In this document: piece after piece, positions 26,171 to 34,914 of the stretch
Numbering within the stretch: the first letter of the stretch is position 1
How the letters are laid out: every line of letters begins with the position of its first letter
Assembly (NCBI GenBank): GCA_045106735.1
Contig: JBGCEZ010000030.1
Location: 57,714-121,713, forward strand
DNA length: 64,000 nucleotides
Direction: 5' to 3'
From: JBGCEZ01 sp045106735
Lineage (GTDB): Bacteria; Planctomycetota; Phycisphaerae; Phycisphaerales; SM1A02
Translations under genes and position numbers: made by a program
Notes under the pieces: generated by a model
What the model was told of the DNA's origin: nothing
The model's database searches: none
Seen by the model: only the letters and a program-made list of their open reading frames with translations

Positions 26171-27241
26171 ATGAACGCCTCAATTGACCCCCAGCCAGCC
26201 CCCCGAAGCGCCGCCGCGGGCACCTCAGCCACGGATCAAGCCTTGCTCGAACCCCTCCGCGGGCGATCCGTGGCCGTGGTGGGCTACGGCAACCAGGGCC
26301 GGGCCCACGCCCTGAACCTCCGCGACTCCGGGCTCAGCGTCCGGGTCGGCGCTCGGCCCGAGGGACGCGGCGAGGCGGCGGCCCGGGGCGATGGATTCCG
26401 CCCGACCACCGCCGCCGAGGCGGCCGACGGCGCGGATTTGGTCATCCTCGGCCTGCCGGACGAACTGGCCCCGCGAATCGTCCAGACCGACCTCGCCCCT
26501 CGGCTCGCCGGCGACGCAACGCTCGGCCTGATGCACGGATTCGCGGTGCGATTCGGCGGCCTGGCCGCGGCCGAGGGCATCGGCGTGGTGCTCGTGGCCC
26601 CCAAGGGCCCCGGCGACACCGTCCGGTCCCGGTTCACCGAAGGCCAAGGCGTGCCGGGCCTGTGGGCCGTCCACCAGGAAAATGCGCGAGGCGACGCGGC
26701 AGCGCTGGCCACCGGCTGGGCCGCGGGCATCGGATGCGCCCGTGCGGCCCTCGTCGAAACGACGCTGGCCGACGAAACCGAGACCGATCTCTTCGGCGAG
26801 CAGGCGGTGCTGTGCGGCGGCATGCTCGCCCTGCTCCGGCTGGGCTTCGAGCGGCTGGTGGCCGCCGGGTATCCGCCAGAGCTTGCGTACATGGAATGCG
26901 GCCAGGAAATCAAGCAGGTGGCGGACCTGCTCTTTGAGCTCGGGCCGGCGGGGATGATGGACCGGATCAGCAATACCGCCGAGTTCGGCGCGCACGTGGC
27001 CGAAGCGGCGATGCGCACCAGCGACCTGGCGTCCGTCATGGACGGACTGCTGGCCGACGTCCGCGACGGCAGCTTCGCCCGGCAGTTCACCGACGACCAC
27101 GCCGCCGGTTTTCCGTGGTTTTCTTCACGCCGCCGCGAGCTGGCCGCCGATCCGCTGGAGCAGGCCGCGGCCGACGTGCGTGGCTGGATGCCGTGGATTG
27201 GGTCGCCTCCGGCCACGCCGCCGGACGCTCCGCCCGCTTGA
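26171..27241 (+). CDS. ilvC: Ketol-acid reductoisomerase (class I)
   Basis: A 356-residue NADPH- and Mg-dependent enzyme of valine, leucine and isoleucine synthesis. The Rossmann motif is VVGYGNQGRAHALNLRDSG. Catalytic and metal-binding segments are ETETDLFGEQAVLCGG (Asp/Glu ligands) and AYMECGQEIKQVADLLFELG. The knotted C-terminal domain is of the short class I type. Extra residues at the N-terminus (about 25) and a Pro/Ala tail make it slightly longer than the usual 330-340. It stands alone; ilvB/H and ilvD are not adjacent. uppP follows 108 bp downstream and may be independent. Confidence 0.96.
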   Translation: MNASIDPQPAPRSAAAGTSATDQALLEPLRGRSVAVVGYGNQGRAHALNLRDSGLSVRVGARPEGRGEAAARGDGFRPTTAAEAADGADLVILGLPDELAPRIVQTDLAPRLAGDATLGLMHGFAVRFGGLAAAEGIGVVLVAPKGPGDTVRSRFTEGQGVPGLWAVHQENARGDAAALATGWAAGIGCARAALVETTLADETETDLFGEQAVLCGGMLALLRLGFERLVAAGYPPELAYMECGQEIKQVADLLFELGPAGMMDRISNTAEFGAHVAEAAMRTSDLASVMDGLLADVRDGSFARQFTDDHAAGFPWFSSRRRELAADPLEQAAADVRGWMPWIGSPPATPPDAPPA

Positions 27242-27349
27242 CGCTCCCCCGATGGTCACCGAGGCTGACCGCGGCCGATCCCATCGACGACTGATTCGTC
27301 GGCCCGGCCAACCCTTCCTTCGAAGAGCCCCCCCGAGAGGCCCCGCCCC

Positions 27350-28288
27350 GTGACGATGCAGATTTGGCAAGCAGCGATCCTTGGCGTGGTCGAAGGACTC
27401 ACGGAGTACCTGCCGGTGAGTTCCACCGGCCACCTGATCATCACCTCCGCCCTGCTCGGACTGGACGAGCCGGCCGACGTCAAGCAAGCCACCGATACGT
27501 TCAACATCGTGATCCAGGGCGGCGCGATCCTCGCCGTCCTCGGCCTCTACGCCTCGCGCGTGCGGTCGATGATCGCCGGCTTGCTCGGCCGCGACGCGGA
27601 CGGTCGACGCCTGGCGTTCAACATCATCGTCGCGTTCATCCCCGCGGTGATCCTCGGCCTGCTGCTCGAAGAAGCGATCGAGGCGTGGCTGTTCAAGCCG
27701 CTCCCGGTGATCATCGCGTTGGCCCTGGGCGGCGTCCTGCTGCTGGTGCTCGGACCGTGGCAACGGCGCCAATTCGCCCGCGTGGCCGGGGAGGCCAGCG
27801 AGTCGGGCGGGGCGGACGGCGACGCAGACGGCGACGGCGACGCCGGCGCCAGCGACGCGAGCTTCCGATCCATTGACCAATTGAACTGGCGCCACGCTCT
27901 GATCATCGGACTCATGCAGTGCGTGGCCATGATCCCCGGGACCAGCCGGTCGATGATGACCATCGTCGGCGGCATGGTCGTCGGCCTTCGACCCAAGGAT
28001 GCGGCCGAGTTCAGCTTCCTGCTCGGGCTTCCGACGCTTGGCGGCGCGTGCGTCTACAAGGTCGGCAAGGAATTGATGCGTTCGGGCGATGAGGCCAACA
28101 TGTTCGAAGTGCTCGGCGCGGGCCCGATCATCGTCGGCCTGATCGCGGCCACGATCAGCGCGGCCCTGGCCGTGAAATGGTTCGTCGGCTACCTCGGCCG
28201 GCGCGGCATGGGCATCTTCGGCTGGTACCGAATCGCTCTGGCCGGCGTCCTGGCCGCGCTGTGGATGGGCGGCATCGTCTTCAAGTAA
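27350..28288 (+). CDS. uppP: Undecaprenyl-diphosphatase (UppP/BacA)
   Basis: A 312-residue polytopic membrane phosphatase that recycles the undecaprenyl carrier for peptidoglycan synthesis. The first motif EGLTEYLPVSSTGHLII and the second MIPGTSRSMMTIVGG hold the catalytic Glu, Ser and Arg residues. About eight TM segments are seen. An acidic Gly/Asp insert (DGDADGDGDAGASD, near residue 160) lies in the loop before SIDQLNWRHALIIG. The GTG at 27350 is chosen over the ATG 6 nt downstream because GAGAGG lies 9 nt before it. Confidence 0.94.
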   Translation: MTMQIWQAAILGVVEGLTEYLPVSSTGHLIITSALLGLDEPADVKQATDTFNIVIQGGAILAVLGLYASRVRSMIAGLLGRDADGRRLAFNIIVAFIPAVILGLLLEEAIEAWLFKPLPVIIALALGGVLLLVLGPWQRRQFARVAGEASESGGADGDADGDGDAGASDASFRSIDQLNWRHALIIGLMQCVAMIPGTSRSMMTIVGGMVVGLRPKDAAEFSFLLGLPTLGGACVYKVGKELMRSGDEANMFEVLGAGPIIVGLIAATISAALAVKWFVGYLGRRGMGIFGWYRIALAGVLAALWMGGIVFK

Positions 28289-28361
28289 GGCGAACGATCG
28301 CGGCCCAGCGTCACACGCCGGTTCCATCGCCACGCGGCCGATGCTCCCCTCGAGGCCCGGT

Positions 28362-29384
28362 TCAGTGCTCGGCCGCATCCACCGTGTTGCGGAGCAGCAT
28401 CGCCACGGTCATCGGGCCGACGCCGCCGGGCACCGGACTGATCGCCCCGGCGACCTGCGACACCGCGTCATACGCCACATCGCCAACCGTCCGCGACCGC
28501 CGCGTGCCGTCGGGCAGCGTGACCTTGACCCGGTTGACGCCGACATCAATGACCGTGGCCCCCGGCTTGACCATGTCGGCGGTGATGAGGTCGGGCTTGC
28601 CCACCGCGGCGATCAGGACGTCGGCCAGGCGCGTGAGTTCCGCTTGGTCGCGGGTGTGCACGTTGGTGGACACGACCGTTGCGCCGGCTCGCATCAGCAG
28701 CACCGCGATCGGCTTGCCGACGATGTTGCTGGCCCCGACCACCACGCAGCGCGCTCCCCGCAACTCGACGCCGGTGGACTCGATCATCTCCATGACCGCG
28801 AGGGCAGTGCACGGCACAAGGCTCCGCCGCCCGTAGACGACGTTGCCGATGTTGGCCGGATTCACGCCCTCGACGTCCTTGTCAACGTCGATCAGCGACT
28901 GGATCCGCTCGGTGTCCACGCCGGGCGGCAGCGGCAGGTGGATCATGATCGCGGTCACCGCGTCGTCTTCGTTCATTAGAAGCACGCGACCCGCAACGTC
29001 CTCAAAGTTCGCACTGGAAGACAATTCGTGCAGCCGGTACTCGATGCCCAGATCTTCGCAGGTCGAGGCCTGTTTCCGGGCGTAGATCTCCGCTCCGTCG
29101 TCCCCGCAGGCGAGGATCGCGTCGAGCCGGGCCGGGCGGCCGGCGGCCCGCAGGGCGGCCGCGCGGCGGCGGACATCTTCCCGCACGTTGGCGGCCAGGG
29201 CCCGTCCGTCGATGACGACGGGGGCGACGTGGCCAGCGGGGCCGGTCGCCGGTGTGGCGTCGCCGGGCGTGGCATCGCCGGGCGTGGCATCGCCAGGCGT
29301 GGCATCGCCGGGCGTGGCGTCGCCGGGCGTGGCATCGCCAGGCGTGGAGGCTGATTCGGTCCGGGCATCGGGGGAGGCAGTCAT
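28362..29384 (-). CDS. folD: Bifunctional methylenetetrahydrofolate dehydrogenase / cyclohydrolase
   Basis: A 340-residue enzyme interconverting methylene-, methenyl- and formyl-tetrahydrofolate. Catalytic Lys is in EIYARKQASTCEDLGI; other motifs are HLPLPPGVD, KDVEGVNPANIG, PCTALAVMEMI and PVPGGVGPMTVAMLL. The nucleotide-binding motif reads GASNIVGKP where G-R-S is usual; loss of this Arg could weaken NADP preference. Residues 14-45 are six TPGDA units from a 15-bp DNA repeat. The ATG at 29384 is chosen because the frame upstream continues into the divergent coaX gene. A GGTATGGT word lies 9-14 nt upstream of the start. Confidence 0.95.
   Translation of the reverse strand: MTASPDARTESASTPGDATPGDATPGDATPGDATPGDATPGDATPATGPAGHVAPVVIDGRALAANVREDVRRRAAALRAAGRPARLDAILACGDDGAEIYARKQASTCEDLGIEYRLHELSSSANFEDVAGRVLLMNEDDAVTAIMIHLPLPPGVDTERIQSLIDVDKDVEGVNPANIGNVVYGRRSLVPCTALAVMEMIESTGVELRGARCVVVGASNIVGKPIAVLLMRAGATVVSTNVHTRDQAELTRLADVLIAAVGKPDLITADMVKPGATVIDVGVNRVKVTLPDGTRRSRTVGDVAYDAVSQVAGAISPVPGGVGPMTVAMLLRNTVDAAEH
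29251..29340. repeat. 15-bp tandem repeat in the 5' end of folD
   Basis: Six units of GGCGTGGCRTCGCCR, 15 bp each, head to tail with one or two substitutions. They encode the T-P-G-D-A repeats in the FolD N-terminal tail. The period keeps the reading frame. Confidence 0.97.
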
Positions 29385-29472
29385 GATGCGGGCACCATAC
29401 CGCGGCCGACGCCCGGGCTCCGGACCGGCCCATGCGCGGCGACAGATGATCCCCGCCGCGGGTCCATCGACG

Positions 29473-29478
29473 TACACT
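29473..29478 (+). promoter_or_regulatory. Candidate -10 for a leaderless coaX transcript
   Basis: TACACT ends 6 nt before the coaX ATG, so transcription would begin at about the A of the ATG. No Shine-Dalgarno is present. No -35-like word at 16-18 bp. Confidence 0.5.
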
Positions 29479-29484
29479 GCCCGC

Positions 29485-30273
29485 ATGTCCAGCGGCCCCA
29501 ATCTCGTCATTCTCAGCGTCGGCAACACCCGAACCTGCGTCGCCCGGGTCGCCGACGGCGCGATCGAGTCGACCGAACGCTTCACCAACGAAGACACGGC
29601 GGCCATCGTCGGGGCGGCCAGCGGCGACTGGAAAGCCACCGAGCCCCTTGATCGCCCCGCCATCGTGCTCGCCACCGTGAACGAGCCCGTCGCCGGGCGA
29701 CTGCGTTCGGCCTTGGCCGACCAGCTTGGCGTCCCCATCTACGAAGTCGGCGACGACCTCCCGGTCCCGATCGGCCGTCGCCTCGATCCCGAGACGATCA
29801 CCGGCGCCGATCGGCTGCTCAATGCCGCCGCCGCGTTCGCCACGGTCGAGCAGGCCTGCATCATCGTTGACGCCGGCACCGCGGTCACCGTGGACTTCGT
29901 CGACGGCGAAGGCACCTTCCACGGCGGGGCGATCGCCCCGGGCGCGGCGATGCAGCTTCGCGCGATGCATGAGGCGACCGACGCGCTGCCCGAATTGGAG
30001 TTCCGCCGGCCGGATGACGAGGCCTTTGGGCGCTCGACCGGCGAAGCTATGCTCATTGGCGTGTACCACGGCATCCGCGGGATGGTCTGGAAGATCGTGG
30101 AGCGGTACGCCGAAGCCTACGGCGCGTTCCCCATGGTCGTGGCCACCGGCGGCGACGCCGAAACGCTCTTCGCCGACGACGAACTCGTCGACCGCATCGT
30201 GCCCGACCTCGCCCTGCAAGGGATCGTCGCCGCCGCCCGTCACGCGCTGACGAGTTCCGACGAATCGAGCTGA
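29485..30273 (+). CDS. coaX: Type III pantothenate kinase with a substituted phosphate-loop Asp
   Basis: A 262-residue CoaX-type kinase, first step of CoA synthesis. Type III motifs seen are GADRLLNAAAA, VDAGTAVTVDFVD and GGAIAPG, plus ATGGDAETLF near the C-terminus. The PHOSPHATE-1 motif reads VILSVGNTRT, with Ser where the family has the conserved D-x-G-N-T Asp, so activity should be tested rather than assumed. The start ATG lies right before this motif; the open frame upstream belongs to the antisense of folD. A GTP-binding protein gene begins 5 nt after the stop, so the two are one transcript. Confidence 0.88.
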   Translation: MSSGPNLVILSVGNTRTCVARVADGAIESTERFTNEDTAAIVGAASGDWKATEPLDRPAIVLATVNEPVAGRLRSALADQLGVPIYEVGDDLPVPIGRRLDPETITGADRLLNAAAAFATVEQACIIVDAGTAVTVDFVDGEGTFHGGAIAPGAAMQLRAMHEATDALPELEFRRPDDEAFGRSTGEAMLIGVYHGIRGMVWKIVERYAEAYGAFPMVVATGGDAETLFADDELVDRIVPDLALQGIVAAARHALTSSDESS

Positions 30274-30278
30274 GCGGC

Positions 30279-31436
30279 GTGCCCGACGCTCGCCCCGCCT
30301 TCCGCTTCCGGCGGCTGACCGCCCCCGGCACCGGGGCGATCGCGATCATTGCGTGGTGGTGGACCGAGGCGGCGGGTGATGGGACGCCGGACGCTGCGGC
30401 GGACATGCGACCGCATGACGCTGCCGGTCGGGCGGTGGATGGCATCCGCACCGAAACGCCCGCCGGACACTGGGCCGATGACCCGGTCCGTGCTGCCCCC
30501 AGCGATGCCCCGCTGCCCCCGGGGATTCGTCCGCGGCGCGGTGGACCGCGGCCGCCCGTCGGCCGCCCGGTCTTGGCCGACCTGGCCGGCGTGGACGAAG
30601 GACTTGCCGTGCGCTTGCCAGGTGGCGCTGGCTGGCTGATGCCGCACGGTGGCCAAGCGGTGCTCAACGCGCTCGAAGCCGCCCTTCTCGCGGCGGGCGG
30701 TTGCTCGGCCGGGACGGACGTGGCTGGCGGGCACGTGCCCGACGGAGACGCGTCCTGTTGGCCCGAGGCGTCGGACACCCTGGAAGCTGCTGCGCTCTCG
30801 CTTGTGGCGACGTGCCGGTCGCCCTTGGGCATCGACTTGCTGCTCGATCAACCTCGGCGCTGGCGAACCCGCCCGGCCGAATCGCGCCCGGCGGACGCGA
30901 TCGCCCGCGATCGCCGCCTTGATCGACTGATCGATCCCCCGTTGGTGGTCATCGCCGGCGCTCCGAACATCGGCAAGAGCAGTCTCACCAATCGGCTCGC
31001 CGGCCGGGACGTGTCGATCACTGCCGATCTTCCCGGCACGACCCGGGACGCACCGGAAGTGCACCTTGATCTCGCCGGCTTGGTCGTCCGCTGGATCGAT
31101 CTTCCGGGCCTGCGTCCGACCGACGACCCGATCGAACGGGCGGCGATCGACGCGGCCGAAACATGGCTTGACCGGGCCGACATGATCGTGGCCGCAGCGG
31201 ATGCGACGTCCGCCTGGCCGAACCTCGGCCGTCGCCGCTCGGGGCTGCGGATCGGCATGCGCGCTGATCTCGGCCGCGTACCGAACGCCGACGTGCACGT
31301 CTCGCGCGATGACCACGCATCACACGCGGACCTCGCCCAATCGATCCGCGACGTGCTTGTGCCGACGGAGGATCTCAACGCCATGGGCGCATGGGACGCT
31401 GGCGGACGGTTCAGCCCGGTCGTCTCACGCGACTGA
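30279..31436 (+). CDS. Degenerate MnmE/TrmE-like GTPase
   Basis: A 385-residue protein. The N-terminus RRLTAPGTGAIAII resembles the tetrahydrofolate-binding start of MnmE. A GTPase domain lies near residues 222-340: G1 APNIGKSSLTNRLAG, G2 LPGTTRDAPEV and G3 IDLPGL are intact. The G4 motif N-K-x-D is not found; at its place stands GLRIGMRADLG, and the C-terminal C-x-G-K motif needed for tRNA modification in MnmE is absent. Guanine specificity and function are therefore uncertain; it is probably not the tRNA modification enzyme itself. The GTG start is 5 nt after coaX. Confidence 0.7.
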   Translation: MPDARPAFRFRRLTAPGTGAIAIIAWWWTEAAGDGTPDAAADMRPHDAAGRAVDGIRTETPAGHWADDPVRAAPSDAPLPPGIRPRRGGPRPPVGRPVLADLAGVDEGLAVRLPGGAGWLMPHGGQAVLNALEAALLAAGGCSAGTDVAGGHVPDGDASCWPEASDTLEAAALSLVATCRSPLGIDLLLDQPRRWRTRPAESRPADAIARDRRLDRLIDPPLVVIAGAPNIGKSSLTNRLAGRDVSITADLPGTTRDAPEVHLDLAGLVVRWIDLPGLRPTDDPIERAAIDAAETWLDRADMIVAAADATSAWPNLGRRRSGLRIGMRADLGRVPNADVHVSRDDHASHADLAQSIRDVLVPTEDLNAMGAWDAGGRFSPVVSRD

Positions 31437-31480
31437 ATCCGCCCAACGGACGCCGGCACGATGGATGCCCGCCCGTCGAA

Positions 31481-32260
31481 TCAGAATCCGACCGACGAGA
31501 TGCCGCAGTCGACGTACAAGGTCTGGCCGGTCATGCCCGAGGACAGATCGCTCAGCAGGAAGAGCGCGGTGTCGCCGACTTCGGCCCCCTTCACGTTGCG
31601 CTTCAGCGGACTGCGCTCCTCGACGTAGTCAAGGATCTCGCTGAAGCCGCCGACGGCCAGGGCCGAGAGCGTGCGCAGCGGGCCGCCGCTGATGCAATTC
31701 ACGCGAATCGCCTTGTCGCCCAGGTCGAGGGCGAGGTATCGGGTCGCCGACTCGAGGGCCGACTTGGCCACGCCCATGACGTTGTAGCCCGGCACGGCCT
31801 TCTCGGCCCCGTAGTAGCTCATGCACACCATGGCCCCGCCGTCGGCCATCAACGGAGCGGCCCGATTGGCCATGGCCATGTAGGTGTACGCGCTGATATC
31901 CAGCGCTTGGGTAAACGCCTCTCGGGGCGTTCCCGCGAACGCGCCGACTTTCAGCCAGTCCTTGTCGGCGAATGCGATCGAGTGGACCAAGAAGTCGATG
32001 GTGCCGAACTCGTCCTTGATCTCGTCGAAGACCCGGTCGAGGTCGGCGTCGTCGCCGGCGTCCATCGGCACCAGCCACGGATCGGTCGCGCCTGTTTTCT
32101 CGATCGCCTTGCGGCAGCGCCGCTCCATCCGTTCGCCGGGCAAGTGCGTAAAGAGGCACTCGGCCCCCTCTCGCACCAGTGATTCGGCGATGGAATAGGC
32201 GTAACTGTTGTCGTTGGCGATGCCAACGATCAGACCGCGCTTGCCCTGCATGATGCCCAT
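31481..32260 (-). CDS. fabI: Enoyl-[acyl-carrier-protein] reductase (NADH)
   Basis: A 259-residue short-chain dehydrogenase of fatty-acid elongation. The FabI nucleotide motif is LIVGIANDNSYAYSIAE, with HSIAFADK in the substrate region. The catalytic Tyr-x6-Lys is in YYGAEKAVPGYNVMGVAKSALE-type sequence (YNVMGVAKSALE), and NCISGGPLRTLSA follows. Full family length. The ATG at 32260 is chosen because GGAGG stands 11 nt upstream, with MGIMQGKRG as N-terminus; an ATG 9 nt further in is also possible. Monocistronic, convergent with the GTPase gene. Confidence 0.96.
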   Translation of the reverse strand: MGIMQGKRGLIVGIANDNSYAYSIAESLVREGAECLFTHLPGERMERRCRKAIEKTGATDPWLVPMDAGDDADLDRVFDEIKDEFGTIDFLVHSIAFADKDWLKVGAFAGTPREAFTQALDISAYTYMAMANRAAPLMADGGAMVCMSYYGAEKAVPGYNVMGVAKSALESATRYLALDLGDKAIRVNCISGGPLRTLSALAVGGFSEILDYVEERSPLKRNVKGAEVGDTALFLLSDLSSGMTGQTLYVDCGISSVGF

Positions 32261-32503
32261 GAGTGTGCTCGCCTCCGCAAGGGGTGGGTGAAGACCAGAC
32301 GGTACCATGCCGAGGACGGTTCGACCGAGCCGTGCCCACGCGATGAGCACGTGAACCCAACCCCAGGACCGGCCAGCCGCCGTCCAATGTCAGCCCGTTG
32401 TCAGCCCGATGAGGAGCCGACGAATGCCCGAGGAATGGCCGATGCCCGGTCGACGCTCGGGCCATCCCCGACCGACGCCAAAGCCACGGAGGAACTCCCC
32501 CCG

Positions 32504-32749
32504 ATGCCGATCTACGACTACGAATGCCCCGCGAACGACCGCACCGTCGAAGTCCGCCACGGAATGGACGAAACCCTGTCGACGTGGGGCGAGCTCTGCG
32601 ACCGGGCCGACGTTGCACCCGGCACGACCTCGCGTTCGGCTCCGGTGCACCGAGCGATCAACCGGGCGGTGAGCATCGGGGCGGGCGCCACCAGCGCGGG
32701 GCCCGGTGAGGCGTGCGGTCCGGGCGGATGCCCCTGTTTTCCTGGGTGA
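32504..32749 (+). CDS. FmdB-type zinc-ribbon protein, degenerate
   Basis: An 81-residue protein starting MPIYDYECP, the characteristic FmdB/CxxC_CxxC_SSSS beginning, with GGAGGA 10 nt before the ATG. The first Cys pair is incomplete (C-P-A-N instead of C-x-x-C) and only one Cys follows at ELCDRADV, so the zinc ribbon is probably not functional in the usual form. The C-terminus has a small Cys cluster, CGPGGCPCF. Function unknown; family members have been called putative regulators without proof. Confidence 0.65.
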   Translation: MPIYDYECPANDRTVEVRHGMDETLSTWGELCDRADVAPGTTSRSAPVHRAINRAVSIGAGATSAGPGEACGPGGCPCFPG

Positions 32750-32874
32750 ACGGTGCGGGACGTGCCTTCCCGGGATGAGCGTTCTGGGAACGAACGTTCT
32801 GGGGAGCCCCCACTCGCCAGCCAGTCGCCAGCCAGTCGCCGGCCAGTCGCCGGCCAGCGCCCGTCGCCCGCCGC

Positions 32875-33927
32875 TCAGCCTTCCGCACGGCAGACCGCCC
32901 CGAACATTCGCCCCCCGACGCGGGCGGCGACTTGTGGATCCTTGAGCATCGCGACCCGGATCACCGGGACGGTGAACCGCGCGGTCCAATTGCTTTCGAT
33001 CGCGCGGCCCATGCCGAGCAGCACCAGCAGTCCGGCATCGGATGCCGCCCTCGCACACGCCGGCGTCACCCGCAACAGGTCGATCAGCGGCGCGTCGTTG
33101 CCGCCGTCGATCACCGTGATGCGGCCGGCTCCGAACACCGCGTCAATCTTGGCCGCGGCCGCGAGCAGCCGTTCAGCCTCCGGCGCGGTCACGTCGTTCA
33201 ACGCCGGGTCGCGATTGGCCACGAGCCGGACATCCGCGCCGCGCTTGGCAAGATGCCGGGCGAGGGGCAGCGCTCCCAGGACGACGTCGGCCCCCGCATT
33301 GTCCAAGAAGATCATCACCGGGCCGGGCGGAGCGTCGATCCACGCTGCGGCCCGGTCGACGTCGTCGAAGCACCACGGTCGCGCCGGCACGCGGGCCAGC
33401 GACGCGGCGAACGAACGCTCGGCGTCGCTCGCGCCCGAAGCAAAGACCTCGGCCGTCGCCTTGGCCCCCATGTCAAATAGATTGCCCGCGACAAGGCCGG
33501 CGACCAGATTCACCGCCTGCTCGCCGCTCGGCAGGTCGTCCAGTGCGTGCAGGCGGGCGGCAAGCTCAGTCAGGGCTCGGCGGTTCTCGTCGGCCTTGAC
33601 CTGACGGAATTCGTCGCGGATTCCCGCGGCGTAGAGGATCGTGCGCCGAACCGCATCCAGCACAAGAATGTCCAGCTGCCCGCCCTGGCGATCAGGCTGG
33701 CGCCGAATCTCGTCGATCTCCGCCTGCAAGGCCCGGATGACCTTCGCGCCACCCGCCGCGTCGATCAAGCCGGCCGACTCGGCGTGGTCCACTTGGACCG
33801 CGATGTGCGACGTAAAGAGATCCAGCCAGTACGCGCGGCCATCGGCGTCGGCGAGCAGATCATGCTCGCACGCGCGATACGTTGCCGGATCGGCCAAGAG
33901 CGGAAACACCGAGCCGCGGGATTCCAT
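32875..33927 (-). CDS. DUF89 damage-control phosphatase of the PANK4 type
   Basis: A 350-residue protein that resembles the C-terminal phosphatase domain of animal PANK4 rather than typical bacterial DUF89 proteins. Matching segments are FPLLADPATY and YWLDLF near the N-terminus, FLDNAGADVVLGALPLARHL, the metal-binding NRDPALNDVT, and LLGMGRAIESNW plus RVGGRMFGAV at the C-terminus. PANK4 dephosphorylates 4'-phosphopantetheine and its oxidised forms; that activity is inferred here. It follows the OmpA-type lipoprotein gene by 26 nt on the same strand. CoaX lies about 3 kb away. Confidence 0.8.
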   Translation of the reverse strand: MESRGSVFPLLADPATYRACEHDLLADADGRAYWLDLFTSHIAVQVDHAESAGLIDAAGGAKVIRALQAEIDEIRRQPDRQGGQLDILVLDAVRRTILYAAGIRDEFRQVKADENRRALTELAARLHALDDLPSGEQAVNLVAGLVAGNLFDMGAKATAEVFASGASDAERSFAASLARVPARPWCFDDVDRAAAWIDAPPGPVMIFLDNAGADVVLGALPLARHLAKRGADVRLVANRDPALNDVTAPEAERLLAAAAKIDAVFGAGRITVIDGGNDAPLIDLLRVTPACARAASDAGLLVLLGMGRAIESNWTARFTVPVIRVAMLKDPQVAARVGGRMFGAVCRAEG

Positions 33928-33953
33928 TGCCGGCCGAGATTCGGACCGGACGC

Positions 33954-34712
33954 TCAGCGGGAAACGATCGAAATCTCGACGCGGCGACTGGCCCGCTTGG
34001 ATCCTTGCGGACGGTCCGGGCCAAGGCTCTCGATCGAGATCTGGTCGGCGGAGATGCCGCGACTGATGAGATAGTCTCGGACCGCGAACGCCCGCTCAAA
34101 CCCAAGGTGGTGGTTCGTGGGGAACTTGTCCTTGGTCTTCACGATCGGATCGCTGTCCGTGTGCCCGGTGACGCGGACGGTCCGGCCGGCGAACCGGCGG
34201 CGAATCACGTCGGCCACTTCGTCGAGCGAGCGCTTGGACGCCGTCTTCAGCGTGGTGGCGCCCGAATCGAAGAGGATGTCGCCTTCGACGACCGCGGTCA
34301 CCTCGCCATTGCGGACCGTTCCACGCACGCCGTCGATGCCATTGAACGCGTTCGATCCGCCGTCGCTGGCCACGGTGCCAGCCCGGGGGGCGCTCGCCGC
34401 AGCGGAACGAGCGGCGTCCGCATCACGCTGCGCGGCCTCGGCCGCCGCTTGCAGGTCAACCTGCTCGTTTCGGCACACGTCGAGATCGCGCTGCATGGAG
34501 TCGAGGGCATCGTTGCGATCCAGCAACTCGGAACGGAGCTGGGTGTTTTCTTCGTCGAGCAGCGCGACCCGCTGCTGGAGGCTGCTCGAGCAACCACCGG
34601 CCAGGAGGGCCGTCACGACCAACGCGGGCAGGACCGCGGCCATCCGCCGCCACATCGGCCGAATGCCGCCGCTCTCACGTTCCGTCATCGCCGTCACACG
34701 CTGGTCCATCAT
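33954..34712 (-). CDS. OmpA-family peptidoglycan-binding lipoprotein
   Basis: A 252-residue protein with a lipoprotein signal (ALVVTALLAGGC, lipobox L-A-G-G-C, residues about 30-41), a coiled-coil segment (LQQRVALLDEENTQLRSELL and following, residues about 45-90), an Ala-rich linker and a C-terminal OmpA domain (TGHTDSDPIV, HHLGFERAFAVRDYLISRGI) that binds peptidoglycan. It should anchor the outer membrane to the cell wall or act as part of a larger envelope complex. A GGGAG motif lies 6 nt before the first ATG. The PANK4-type gene follows closely. Confidence 0.92.
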   Translation of the reverse strand: MMDQRVTAMTERESGGIRPMWRRMAAVLPALVVTALLAGGCSSSLQQRVALLDEENTQLRSELLDRNDALDSMQRDLDVCRNEQVDLQAAAEAAQRDADAARSAAASAPRAGTVASDGGSNAFNGIDGVRGTVRNGEVTAVVEGDILFDSGATTLKTASKRSLDEVADVIRRRFAGRTVRVTGHTDSDPIVKTKDKFPTNHHLGFERAFAVRDYLISRGISADQISIESLGPDRPQGSKRASRRVEISIVSR

Positions 34713-34914
34713 CGCTTGCTCCCTGGAGTCGGGCTGCCGGCGAAGGCCATCGGTTCCGTCCGATTCACGCCCTTCGCCCGCTCATCGGGATGCTACCACC
34801 GCGCCGCGGTTTCGTGGCCGGGGCCTCTTGGGAGCTCGCCGGCCAGGGCACGGTTCTGCCAGGAAATGCGGAGACTTGCCGGGTTTCGTTGCCCGCCGGG
34901 GACCGCGATGCCGC

